A stretch of 36,180 nucleotides of DNA from JACTMZ01 sp044359955 (lineage in GTDB: Bacteria > Verrucomicrobiota > Verrucomicrobiia > Chthoniobacterales > JACTMZ01), in assembly GCA_044359955.1 (NCBI GenBank), contig JBIKLF010000024.1, positions 1-36,180 of the forward strand, written 5' to 3'. Shown here piece by piece: positions 8,033-16,095 of the stretch. Each line of letters begins with the position of its first letter. Positions within the stretch are counted from its first letter, which is position 1. The notes under the pieces were generated by a model, which saw only the letters and a list, made by a program, of their open reading frames with translations, ran no database searches and had not been told where the DNA came from. The translations under genes were made by a program, and so were the position numbers.

Positions 8033-8389
8033 ATGGCTGCGCTCAAACTGCCCAAAGCGGCACGTCTCACCCGCCGCGAGGAATTCGCCACGGTGAGGGA
8101 GCAGGGCACGGCGCAACACGGTAAACTCATGGTCCTTGGCACCTGGCAAAGTCCTTCCTCCGCAGCCGCACGCTTCGGGGTGATTGCCGCACGCCGCACC
8201 GGTCCAGCCCACGAGCGCAACCGCGCCCGGCGACGCTTGCGCGAAATTTTTCGCTCACACCGCCCGTCCCTCCCGGCCGGGATCTGGATGGTTGTCGTTC
8301 TCCGCGGCTCCGCCGTGCGCGCCACATTTGCCGCCCTCGCCGGAGAATGGCGTGCACTCGCCTCGCGGGCCGGATATTTGAAGGTATGA
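8033..8389 (+). CDS. rnpA: Ribonuclease P protein component
   Basis: Basic protein subunit that helps RNase P RNA bind pre-tRNA. It has the family features LTRREEFATVREQG near the N-terminus, then RFGVIAARRTGPAHERNRARRRLREIFR, where RNRARRRLRE is the RNR signature. Length 118 residues from the ATG at 8033. The frame extends far upstream over rpmH without similarity, so that part is rejected. The typical 'V(S)KKVG.AV.RN' block is altered to ARRTGPAHERN. It overlaps yidD by four bases. The RNA partner gene rnpB is at the start of the window. Confidence 0.93.
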   Translation: MAALKLPKAARLTRREEFATVREQGTAQHGKLMVLGTWQSPSSAAARFGVIAARRTGPAHERNRARRRLREIFRSHRPSLPAGIWMVVVLRGSAVRATFAALAGEWRALASRAGYLKV

Positions 8390-8649
8390 AAACCGCCGTC
8401 CGTTGCTGCATCCGGCTTTACCAGTGGACGATTTCGCCCTTCCTCGTCTGGTTGGGCGGCCCGGGTTCGGGTTGTCGCTACTTGCCGACCTGCTCGCAAT
8501 ATTTGCTCGAAGCCGTCGATACCCACGGCGCGGCCCGCGGCGGATGGCTCGGGCTAAAACGGATCTGCCGCTGCCACCCTTGGGGCGGCTGCGGATGCGA
8601 TCCCGTGCCACCGGCCGGTGAAAGCCGCCTGACGGAGGCCCTGCGCTGA
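8386..8649 (+). CDS. yidD: YidD membrane protein insertion efficiency factor
   Basis: 87-residue member of the YidD family (DUF37), a small membrane-associated protein that aids YidC-mediated insertion. Hallmarks are YQWTISPFL, CRYLPTCSQYLLEAV and the Cys-rich HPWGGCGCDPVP end. The ATG at 8386 overlaps the rnpA stop (ATGA), and the stop overlaps the yidC ATG by one base, which fixes both ends. Confidence 0.96.
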   Translation: MKTAVRCCIRLYQWTISPFLVWLGGPGSGCRYLPTCSQYLLEAVDTHGAARGGWLGLKRICRCHPWGGCGCDPVPPAGESRLTEALR

Positions 8650-10436
8650 TGGACCGCAAGGCCTGGATCGTCGTCGTCGCCTGCGTCGCAGCCCTCGGGC
8701 TCTGGCAGTGGGCTTACGTGTCATATTACGCTCCCACCCCGGAGCAGCTTGCCGAACAACGCCGCGCGGCCGAGGCCGTGCAAGCAACCGCCGCACCGAC
8801 CCCGGCACCCGGAGCAGAGACCGCGGCCACCCCGCCCGTCACTCCTGCGCCGGCCACGACGCCAGCCGCGCCGGCGGAGACATCCGTGCCGCGCACAATC
8901 CGCACGGTCACAAGCGGGCTCGCCGACTTCCAATTCGCCAGCGATACCGGAGGCATCGTCTCGGTCGAACTGCTCGAGCACCTCGGCGAGAATGGCTCGA
9001 ACGTTGCCCTGAATATCCCCCAAGCCCTGCCCATCGGCACCCTGGCCGAAGAACCCGGTGTCGCCCTCGGTGGCTTTTCTTCCGCCCCGGGCGGAGCGCC
9101 GAACGAAGCCGTTTTCGTCCGCGAGCTGCCCGATGGCCTCAAAATCCGCAAAACCTACACCGTGTCGGAAGCCGACCAAGGCAAGGGCAATTACGTGGTC
9201 AATCTGAGCCTCGACTTTACCAACGCGGGCACCGCCGCGCTGCAGCAGGACGATTTTTACCTCAGCACCGGCGGCGCGGCACCGGTGCATTCGACCGACA
9301 TGACCATCTATACCGGCTTCGACTGGTATCGCGACGGGAAAACGACCTTCACCGACGTCAATTGGTTCAGCGAAAGCTCGATCCCGCTTACCGGTATCGC
9401 CCTGCGCTCCGCGCAGAGCCTCTACGAGGAGAAGTCGGACAACATCAGCTGGGCCGGAGCAAAGAACCAATATTTCGCCAACATCGTCGCGGTCACCTCC
9501 GGCAATCCCGGGAACGCCGTGTGGGCCCGGCGCCTCGACCTCCTCCACGGCGGCGATGCGGAGAAAGAAGTTTTCGGGATCGAAGGCGCCCTCGGCCTGC
9601 CCGGCTTCCGCCTCGAACCGGGAGAAACGAAATCTTGGACGTTTCAGATTTACACCGGCCCGAAAGACCTCGGGCGCCTTTCCCAACTCGGCCAAGGCGA
9701 ACAAGAGGTGATGAATTTCGGGATTTTCAAGTGGGTCAGCGAAATTCTCCTCTACTCGATGAACGCCCTCTACGGCGTGCTCGGGAGTTTTGCCGCTGCC
9801 ATCATCGCCCTGACCATCATCATCAAAGCCCTCCTCTGGCCGTTGCAAAACAAAGCGACCGACTCGATGCGCAAGATGGCGGCGCTCTCGCCGAAGATGA
9901 CCGAACTGCGCGAGAAATACAAAGACGACCCCACGAAAATGAACCAGGAGCTGATGAAGCTCTACAAGGACTACGGGGTCAATCCGTTCAGCGGCTGCAT
10001 TCCTATTCTGATCCAGATCCCGATCTTCTTCGGCTTCTACTCGATGCTCGGGACCGCCATCGAACTGCGCAATTCCTCCTTTCTCTGGGTCAATGACCTC
10101 TCCCAGCCGGACACCGTCGGCCACCTCTTCGGCTTTCCGATCAACATCCTGCCCCTCCTCATGGCCCTGACCATGCTCTGGCAGATGCATCTCACTCCGA
10201 AAACCGGTGATGCCCTCCAGCGGCGCATGTTCATGTTCATGCCGCTCATCTTTATTCTCTTCGCCTACAACTTCGCCTCCGCCCTCTCCCTTTATTGGAC
10301 CACCCAGAACCTCATTTCCGTCCTCCAGCTCTACGTGACCCGCAACAAACCGCTGCCTGTCCTCGAAAAGAAAGCCGTCGGGCAAAAGAAAGCGCTTGAG
10401 GCAGGCAAAGGGAAAAAACGAAGATCAGGCCCATGA
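8649..10436 (+). CDS. yidC: Membrane protein insertase YidC
   Basis: Inserts and folds inner-membrane proteins with or without Sec. It has an N-terminal anchor (residues 5-25), an Ala/Pro/Thr-rich linker (about 35-80), the large periplasmic beta domain (about 80-350), then the five-helix insertase core starting at ILLYSMNALYGVLGSFAAAIIALTI. The cytoplasmic loop MAALSPKMTELREKYKDDPTKMNQE, the GCIPILIQIPIFFGFY helix and the basic tail KKRRSGP are typical. At 595 residues it is of the Gram-negative type. It overlaps the next gene by four bases. Confidence 0.97.
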   Translation: MDRKAWIVVVACVAALGLWQWAYVSYYAPTPEQLAEQRRAAEAVQATAAPTPAPGAETAATPPVTPAPATTPAAPAETSVPRTIRTVTSGLADFQFASDTGGIVSVELLEHLGENGSNVALNIPQALPIGTLAEEPGVALGGFSSAPGGAPNEAVFVRELPDGLKIRKTYTVSEADQGKGNYVVNLSLDFTNAGTAALQQDDFYLSTGGAAPVHSTDMTIYTGFDWYRDGKTTFTDVNWFSESSIPLTGIALRSAQSLYEEKSDNISWAGAKNQYFANIVAVTSGNPGNAVWARRLDLLHGGDAEKEVFGIEGALGLPGFRLEPGETKSWTFQIYTGPKDLGRLSQLGQGEQEVMNFGIFKWVSEILLYSMNALYGVLGSFAAAIIALTIIIKALLWPLQNKATDSMRKMAALSPKMTELREKYKDDPTKMNQELMKLYKDYGVNPFSGCIPILIQIPIFFGFYSMLGTAIELRNSSFLWVNDLSQPDTVGHLFGFPINILPLLMALTMLWQMHLTPKTGDALQRRMFMFMPLIFILFAYNFASALSLYWTTQNLISVLQLYVTRNKPLPVLEKKAVGQKKALEAGKGKKRRSGP

Positions 10437-10885
10437 CGCCGAAGGAAATCCTCGACACCTTGCTCGGCTACCTCGGTTTTGCCGTGCAAATCGAGGAGCA
10501 ACCCAACGAACACGGGCTCGTTCTCCAGATCTACACCAGCGACGCCGATCTCCTGACCGGCCCGAATGACGAAACCCTTGAGGACATCCAATACCTCCTC
10601 AACCGCCTGATCCAAGCCGGCGACCCCCAAGCCCCGCGTGTCACGGTCGACATCGAACACCGCCGCGCCATGCGCAACGACCGGATGGTCGAAAAAATGC
10701 GCGCCATTGCCGCTCTGGTCAAAGAACGCGGCAAGCCCTTGCAGACCGAACCGCTCAACGCCTACGACCGCTGGCTCGTCCACCAAGCTTTCAAAGATGA
10801 CCCGGCCATCCAAAGCTGGAGCCCCGAAGACCACGCGCGCATGAAACGCATCACCCTGCGCCTGCGCAAAACAGACCACGCGTAA
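10433..10885 (+). CDS. Jag/KhpB-like KH-R3H RNA-binding protein, short form
   Basis: 150-residue RNA-binding protein at the position of jag (khpB) behind yidC. An N-terminal KH-like part (residues 1-70, LLTGPNDETLEDIQYLLNRLI) is followed by an R3H domain (about 90-148, PLNAYDRWLVHQAF...RMKRITLRLR). The Jag-N domain of the longer Firmicute proteins is missing. Jag/KhpB binds many small RNAs and affects envelope processes in Gram-positives; a role here is inferred only from domain and position. The ATG overlaps the yidC stop. Confidence 0.88.
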   Translation: MTPKEILDTLLGYLGFAVQIEEQPNEHGLVLQIYTSDADLLTGPNDETLEDIQYLLNRLIQAGDPQAPRVTVDIEHRRAMRNDRMVEKMRAIAALVKERGKPLQTEPLNAYDRWLVHQAFKDDPAIQSWSPEDHARMKRITLRLRKTDHA

Positions 10886-10902
10886 AAAATATCCGTCCCC
10901 CG

Positions 10903-10925
10903 GTAGGACCGGCTGGCCCAGCCGG
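10903..10925 (+). repeat. GTAG-hairpin between the Jag-like gene and aguB
   Basis: GTAG (10903-10906) followed by a perfect eight-pair stem with a one-base loop (CCGGCTGG-C-CCAGCCGG, 10909-10925). It lies 17 bases after the Jag-like stop and 16 bases before aguB. It could act as a transcript-end stem-loop, but no T-tract follows. Confidence 0.65.
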
Positions 10926-10941
10926 CCGCACGCTTCAACCC

Positions 10942-11811
10942 ATGCGCAACATCACCCTCGCCGCCACCCAAATGGCCTGCGGCTCCGATCGCGCCGCAAG
11001 CCTCGCGCGCGCCGAGCACCTCATCCGCCAAGCCGCCGCCCAAGGCGCCAACATTGTCCTCATTCAGGAACTCTTCGAAACGCCGTATTTTTGCCAAGAC
11101 CAGCTCGCGGAAAATTTCCAACTCGCCTCCCCGGTCGAAGGCAACGAAGGCATCGCCAAATTCCAATCCCTCGCCCGCGAACTCGACGTCGTCCTCCCCT
11201 TCAGCTTTTTCGAGCGCGACCATCAGGCCTATTTCAATTCCGTCGCCATGATTGACGCCGGGGGCGCCCTGCTCGGCGTCTACCGCAAAACGCACATCCC
11301 CGACGGCGTCGGGTATCAGGAAAAATATTATTTCAATCCCGGCGACACCGGCTTCCGCGTCTGGGACACCAAGTTCGGCAAAATCGGCCTCGGCATCTGC
11401 TGGGACCAATGGTTCCCCGAAACCGCCCGCTGCCTCGCCATCGGCGGCGCCGAAGTCCTCCTCTATCCGACCGCCATCGGCAACGAACCGCAATTTCCAG
11501 ACTGGGATTCGCGCGACCACTGGCAGCGCGCCATGCAAGGCCACGCCGCCTCGAACATGATCCCCCTCGTCGCCTCCAACCGCATCGGCACCGAGCGAGG
11601 ACAAAGCAGCGAAATGACGTTCTACGGCTCCTCCTTCATCGCCGATGAAACCGGCGCCAAAGTCGCCGAGGCTGACCGCACCAGCGAAACCGTCCTCACC
11701 CACACCTTCGACCTCGACGCCATCCGCAACCAGCGCGCCCAATGGGGCTTCTTCCGCGACCGCCGCCCCGAACATTACGGCGCCCTCACCAAGCTCTCCG
11801 CCAAACTGTAG
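10942..11811 (+). CDS. aguB: N-carbamoylputrescine amidase (nitrilase superfamily)
   Basis: Hydrolyses N-carbamoylputrescine to putrescine, CO2 and ammonia in the agmatine route of polyamine synthesis. The nitrilase triad is visible: Glu43 (IQELFETPYFCQ), Lys116 (VYRKTHIPDG) and Cys153 (GICWDQWFPE). The blocks YQEKYYFNPGDTGF and RDHWQRAMQGHAASN are those of AguB proteins rather than other nitrilases. Length 289 matches AguB. The partner agmatine deiminase (aguA) is not in the window. Its TAG stop is part of a GTAG hairpin. Confidence 0.93.
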   Translation: MRNITLAATQMACGSDRAASLARAEHLIRQAAAQGANIVLIQELFETPYFCQDQLAENFQLASPVEGNEGIAKFQSLARELDVVLPFSFFERDHQAYFNSVAMIDAGGALLGVYRKTHIPDGVGYQEKYYFNPGDTGFRVWDTKFGKIGLGICWDQWFPETARCLAIGGAEVLLYPTAIGNEPQFPDWDSRDHWQRAMQGHAASNMIPLVASNRIGTERGQSSEMTFYGSSFIADETGAKVAEADRTSETVLTHTFDLDAIRNQRAQWGFFRDRRPEHYGALTKLSAKL

Positions 11812-11831
11812 CGGCGCCGTCCCCGGCGCCG
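11808..11831 (+). repeat. GTAG-hairpin at the stop codon of aguB
   Basis: GTAG (11808-11811) is followed directly by a perfect eight-pair stem CGGCGCCG (11812-11819) / CGGCGCCG (11824-11831) with loop TCCC. The TAG within GTAG is the aguB stop codon. The element lies between the convergent ends of aguB and recF. Confidence 0.7.
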
Positions 11832-11852
11832 GCCGTTTTCTTTCGGGATCCT

Positions 11853-12908
11853 TTACACCGCTTCGATCCGCCCCTCCCGAATCGTCCACTCCGCCGCCTC
11901 CCCCGCCTCCTCCAACCACTGCCAAGTCGTCGTCGTCAAAATCCGCTGCGCATCCTCCGGCAGAACCCGCAACAACCGCCGCCGCCGCTCCGTGTCGAGT
12001 TCGCCGAAAATGTCATCGAGCAAATAAACCGGCGGCGTTCCCCGCCGCACCCGGATCAACTCCGCCTGCGCCAACCGCAAAGCCAGCGCCAACGTTCGCT
12101 GCTGCCCCTCGCTGGCAAAAGTCCCCGCCGCCGCCGCATCCAATTCCAACGCGGCATCATCCCGGTGCGGACCCACCACCGTCTGACGCAACCGCCTCTC
12201 CTCCGCCCCGCTCGCCGCCAGCGCCGCCCCCAAATCCTCCCCCCCCGACCGCTCATAGCGCAACGTCACCACTTCCCCCCGCGTGCTGATCTCCCGCGCA
12301 AACCGCGCCACCAGCGGCTCCAACTCCCGGCATAATTCCGCCCGCGCCCCCGCCAAATACTCCCCCGCCGCCAGCCACGGTCCGTCATAAGCCGCCAGCT
12401 CGCGCCCACGATGCGGACCCTCTTTGAGTAAAAAATTCCGCGACCGCAAGGCCCGCTCGTAAGCCCGCAAATTTTTCAAATACCCCGCGTCGCACTGACT
12501 CCCGAGAAAATCCAGAAACCGCCGCCGCTTCGACGACGTCCCGCGCACCAGGTCGATATCCTCATTGGAAAAAAACGCCACCAACCCGACCCGCAAATAT
12601 TCATCCGACTTCCGCTGCGCCACCCCATCCAGTTTCAACTGACGCCCCTCCTCCGCCGAATAATGGCAGGCCAACTCCCGGTCTCCGCACCGCCCGACCA
12701 AAGAAAATCCCCCCGCCCCACGCCGCACCGCCTCTCCCAACACACCCGCCCGCGGAGACTGCAACCGCAAAGCCACGCAAATCCCCTCCAACAACGACGA
12801 CTTCCCGCTCGCATTCGGAGCACTGAGCAGGTTGAGCCCCGGCGAAGGTGCAAACTCCACCCGCCCGAAACACCGGAAATCATGCAAAGTCAAAGCCCCC
12901 AGAATCAC
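11853..12908 (-). CDS. recF: DNA replication and repair protein RecF
   Basis: SMC-like ATPase that loads RecA on gapped DNA with RecO and RecR. The P-loop is APNASGKS (30-37; Ala in place of the usual first Gly, allowed in Walker A). The signature region (FASEGQQRTLALALRLAQAELI), Walker B (PVYLLDDIFGELD) and the RecF block FFSNEDIDLVRGTSSKRRRFLD are all present. The GTG at 12908 lines up exactly with the usual RecF N-terminus (VILGALTLHDFRCF); an ATG 48 bases upstream (12956) would add an unconserved stretch. RecF usually sits beside dnaA and dnaN; neither is here. It is divergent from hisS. Confidence 0.92.
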   Translation of the reverse strand: MILGALTLHDFRCFGRVEFAPSPGLNLLSAPNASGKSSLLEGICVALRLQSPRAGVLGEAVRRGAGGFSLVGRCGDRELACHYSAEEGRQLKLDGVAQRKSDEYLRVGLVAFFSNEDIDLVRGTSSKRRRFLDFLGSQCDAGYLKNLRAYERALRSRNFLLKEGPHRGRELAAYDGPWLAAGEYLAGARAELCRELEPLVARFAREISTRGEVVTLRYERSGGEDLGAALAASGAEERRLRQTVVGPHRDDAALELDAAAAGTFASEGQQRTLALALRLAQAELIRVRRGTPPVYLLDDIFGELDTERRRRLLRVLPEDAQRILTTTTWQWLEEAGEAAEWTIREGRIEAV

Positions 12909-13049
12909 AGCCCCCCAGTCTCCAGCTTTCCGCCCCAAAATCCAGCCACCGCTCACGCGCCGCGCCCATCATCAGTCCCCTCGGTCTCATCCCTCCCATT
13001 CGTCCCATCCCCCAATCCCTCATTGAACCCCCCCGCCTCCGCCCCCAAA

Positions 13050-14321
13050 ATGCCCCCCATGCAATCCCTGCCCGGCTTCCGCGACTTCTTCCCCGCCGAA
13101 TGCGCCCGCCGCAACTACCTCACCGGCACCTGGCGCCGCGTCGCGCGCTCCTTCAGCTTCCGCGAATACGACGGCCCCACCCTCGAACCCCTTGACCTCT
13201 ACCGCAAAAAAAACAGCGGGGGCGAAATTCTCGGACAGCTCTTCTCCTTCACCGACAAAGGCGAACGCGAAGTCGCCCTGCGTCCGGAAATGACCCCGAC
13301 CGTAGCCCGCATGCTCATCGCCAAAGCACGCGAATACCGCAAGCCGATCAAGTGGTTCAGCATCGCCCCGTTCTTCCGCTACGAAAAACAACAAAGCGGA
13401 CGCCTCCGCGAATTCCTCCAGCTCAACTGCGACCTCGTCGGCGACGACTCGCCCGCTGCCGACGCCGAACTGCTCGCCCTCCTCATCGAAACCCTGCGCG
13501 CCTTCGGCCTCACCTCCGATGACATCGTCGTCCGCGTCAGCGACCGCCGCGCCTGGATGGAATTCCTCGCCACCAAGGGCGTGACCGACGAAGCCCAAGC
13601 CCGCGAAGCGCTCACCATCATCGACAAAATCGAACGCGAACCCCGCGACGTGCTCGAGAAAAAACTCGCCGCCTTCAGCCTCAGCCTCGCCGACGTCGAA
13701 ACTTTCATCACCTCGGCCCGGCCGGACTTCTTCACCGCCCTGCAATCCAATCTCGCCGCGCGCGGACTCGACGACTTCTGCCAACTCGACCTGCGCATCG
13801 TGCGCGGCCTCGCATATTACACCGGTCTCGTTTTCGAAGTTTTTGACCGCCGCCAAGAACGCCGCGCCATCGCTGGAGGCGGACGCTTCGATCACCTGCT
13901 CTCCGACCTCAGCGACGGCAAAGTCGACCTGCCCGCCATCGGTTTCGGCATCGGCGACGTCGTCCTCGGCGACCTGCTCGCCGACCTGCCCGCCACCCGC
14001 AGCAAAATGGACGCCGACATCACCGCCGAGCAAGCCAGCGACATTTTCGTCATCGTGGCCGACGAATCCCGCCGCCCGGAAGCCCTCGGCGTGGTGCAAC
14101 TCCTCCGCGCCCTCGGCCGCCGCGTCGACTATCCGCTCAATGCCGACAAAGTCGGCCGCCAGTTCAAGGATGCCGACGCCTCCGGGGCCGCCGTGGCTCT
14201 CGTCGTCGGGGAGGAATGGCCGAAGCTCAAAATCAAAGATCTCAAGGCGCGGACCGAGACCGAGCTGTCCCAAGAGGCGCTTGCCGATTGGGCGGCAAAT
14301 CTCCAGACTCCCGCGCCATGA
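13050..14321 (+). CDS. hisS: Histidyl-tRNA synthetase
   Basis: Class II aminoacyl-tRNA synthetase. Motif 1 region (SLPGFRDFFPAE), motif 2 (FFRYEKQQSGRLREFLQ, 109-125), the two His-specific blocks (IVRGLAYYTGLVFEVFD and AIAGGGRFDHLL), motif 3 (AIGFGIGDVVL) and a C-terminal anticodon-binding domain are present. At 423 residues it has full HisS length and keeps the anticodon domain, so it is not the shorter HisZ paralog. The ATG at 13050 is preferred (13059 also possible); the open frame upstream is antisense to recF. It overlaps aspS by four bases. Confidence 0.95.
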   Translation: MPPMQSLPGFRDFFPAECARRNYLTGTWRRVARSFSFREYDGPTLEPLDLYRKKNSGGEILGQLFSFTDKGEREVALRPEMTPTVARMLIAKAREYRKPIKWFSIAPFFRYEKQQSGRLREFLQLNCDLVGDDSPAADAELLALLIETLRAFGLTSDDIVVRVSDRRAWMEFLATKGVTDEAQAREALTIIDKIEREPRDVLEKKLAAFSLSLADVETFITSARPDFFTALQSNLAARGLDDFCQLDLRIVRGLAYYTGLVFEVFDRRQERRAIAGGGRFDHLLSDLSDGKVDLPAIGFGIGDVVLGDLLADLPATRSKMDADITAEQASDIFVIVADESRRPEALGVVQLLRALGRRVDYPLNADKVGRQFKDADASGAAVALVVGEEWPKLKIKDLKARTETELSQEALADWAANLQTPAP

Positions 14322-16087
14322 ATTTTCGTAGTTGTGATTGCGGCGCCCTGCGCGCCAAAGATATCGGTCAGCGCGCCACCCTCGCCGGCTGGGTCGGCTC
14401 CCGCCGTGACCACGGCGGGGTCATTTTCGTCGATCTGCGCGACCGTGAAGGCATCACCCAGGTTGTCTTCCGTCCCGAAGAACACGCCGCAACGGCCGAG
14501 GCGGCGCACGGACTGCGCGACGAAGACGTCATCCAAATCTCCGGCACAGTGGCTCAACGCCTCGCCGGCACGGAAAACTCCAAACTCTCGACCGGCGAAA
14601 TCGAAATCGTGGCCGACGATTTGAAAGTCCTCAACAAAGCCGATGTCCTGCCCTTCCCGCTCGATGAGCAGATCGCCAACGAGGACCTGCGCCTGACCCA
14701 TCGTTACCTCGACCTCCGCCGTCCCGTCATGGCCGCCAATCTCCGCCTCCGCCATCGCGTGATCAAAACCGTGCGCGACATCCTCGACGCCGACGGTTTC
14801 TGGGAAATCGAAACCCCCATCCTCAGCAAAAGCACCCCGGAAGGCGCCCGCGACTTCCTCGTGCCGAGCCGGCTGAACCCGGGAAGTTTCTACGCCCTCC
14901 CGCAGGCGCCGCAGCAATACAAACAGCTCCTCATGGCCGCCGGGGTGGAAAAGTATTTCCAGATCGCCCGCTGTTTCCGCGACGAAGACCTGCGGGCCGA
15001 CCGCCAACCGGAATTCACCCAGGCCGACATCGAAATGAGCTTCGTCACGGCGGAGGACCTCTTCGCCCTCATCGAAAAGATGTTTGTCGCCGTCTTCCGT
15101 GTAGCCCACGGCGTCGAGATCACCACACCCTTCCCGCGCCTGACCCACCGCGAGGCCATGGACCGCTTCGGCAGCGACAAACCCGACACCCGCTGGGCCC
15201 AGGAAATTGTCGACGTCGGCGACATCTTCGCCGGCACGGAGTTCAAAGTCTTCCGCGGCGCCCTCGACAGCGGCGGCGTGGTCCGCGCCCTCAACGCCAA
15301 GGGCCTCGCCAAGATCACCACCGGTCAGATCGAGGAACTCACCGCCATGGCCAAACAGTTCGGCGCCAAAGGCCTTGCCTTCATCAAATGCGAAAATGGC
15401 GAATGGAAGTCGCCCATCGTCAAATTTTTCACCGACGCCGAAAAAGCCGCCCTGCAGGAACGCCTCAAGATCGAGGAGGGCGACCTCGTCCTTTTCGGGG
15501 CGGACAAATGGGAAATCGTCTGCGAGGTCCTCGGACGCGTCCGCCTCCGCGCGGTCGAACTCATCGGCCTCACCCACGATCCCAAGCGCCTCGACTTCCT
15601 CTGGGTCGTCGACTTCCCGCTCCTCGCTTGGAGCGACGAGGAGCAAAAATGGAATGCCGTCCACCATCCCTTCACCCGGCCCAAGGCGGAGGACCTTCCC
15701 CTGCTTGAAGCCAAGAAATACGCCGAGGTTCGGGCCGAGGCTTATGACATCGTTCTCAATGGCGTGGAAATCGGCGGCGGCAGCATCCGGATTCACGAGG
15801 CAGACCTTCAGTCGACCATGTTCAGCGTCCTCGGCGTCAACGACGAGCAACAGGCCTCTATGTTCGGCCACCTCCTCAAGGCCTTCAAATTCGGCACCCC
15901 GCCCCATGGCGGTATCGCCCTCGGCCTCGACCGTCTGGTCATGCTTCTGGCCGGCGCCGAATCCATCCGTGACGTCATTGCTTTCCCGAAAAACAACCGC
16001 GGTATCGAACTGATGACCGGCTCGCCTTCGCCCGTCGACTTTAAGCAACTCCGCGAGTTGTCCATCAGCTCGACCAAAAAAGCCTGA
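14318..16087 (+). CDS. aspS: Aspartyl-tRNA synthetase, bacterial type
   Basis: Class II synthetase of 589 residues. N-terminal OB-fold anticodon domain (LAGWVGSRRDHGGVIFVDLRDREGITQVVF), motif 1 (DGFWEIETPILSKSTPEGARDFLVPSR), motif 2 (FQIARCFRDEDLRADRQPEFTQ), the bacterial GAD insertion (about 290-420), and motif 3 (GIALGLDRLVMLLAG). Whether it is discriminating or also charges tRNA-Asn cannot be decided here. Coupled to hisS by an ATGA overlap, a pairing common in bacteria. Confidence 0.97.
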   Translation: MNFRSCDCGALRAKDIGQRATLAGWVGSRRDHGGVIFVDLRDREGITQVVFRPEEHAATAEAAHGLRDEDVIQISGTVAQRLAGTENSKLSTGEIEIVADDLKVLNKADVLPFPLDEQIANEDLRLTHRYLDLRRPVMAANLRLRHRVIKTVRDILDADGFWEIETPILSKSTPEGARDFLVPSRLNPGSFYALPQAPQQYKQLLMAAGVEKYFQIARCFRDEDLRADRQPEFTQADIEMSFVTAEDLFALIEKMFVAVFRVAHGVEITTPFPRLTHREAMDRFGSDKPDTRWAQEIVDVGDIFAGTEFKVFRGALDSGGVVRALNAKGLAKITTGQIEELTAMAKQFGAKGLAFIKCENGEWKSPIVKFFTDAEKAALQERLKIEEGDLVLFGADKWEIVCEVLGRVRLRAVELIGLTHDPKRLDFLWVVDFPLLAWSDEEQKWNAVHHPFTRPKAEDLPLLEAKKYAEVRAEAYDIVLNGVEIGGGSIRIHEADLQSTMFSVLGVNDEQQASMFGHLLKAFKFGTPPHGGIALGLDRLVMLLAGAESIRDVIAFPKNNRGIELMTGSPSPVDFKQLRELSISSTKKA

Positions 16088-16095
16088 TCGCGGTC

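Noticed and set aside
7735..13049. A replication origin near rpmH and recF
   Set aside because: rpmH and recF often flank oriC, but no dnaA or dnaN gene and no cluster of TTATCCACA-type boxes was seen.
12663..13049. An N-terminal extension of HisS upstream of 13050
   Set aside because: The extension is antisense to recF, Pro/Ser-rich and absent from the family; the conserved HisS start is at 13050.
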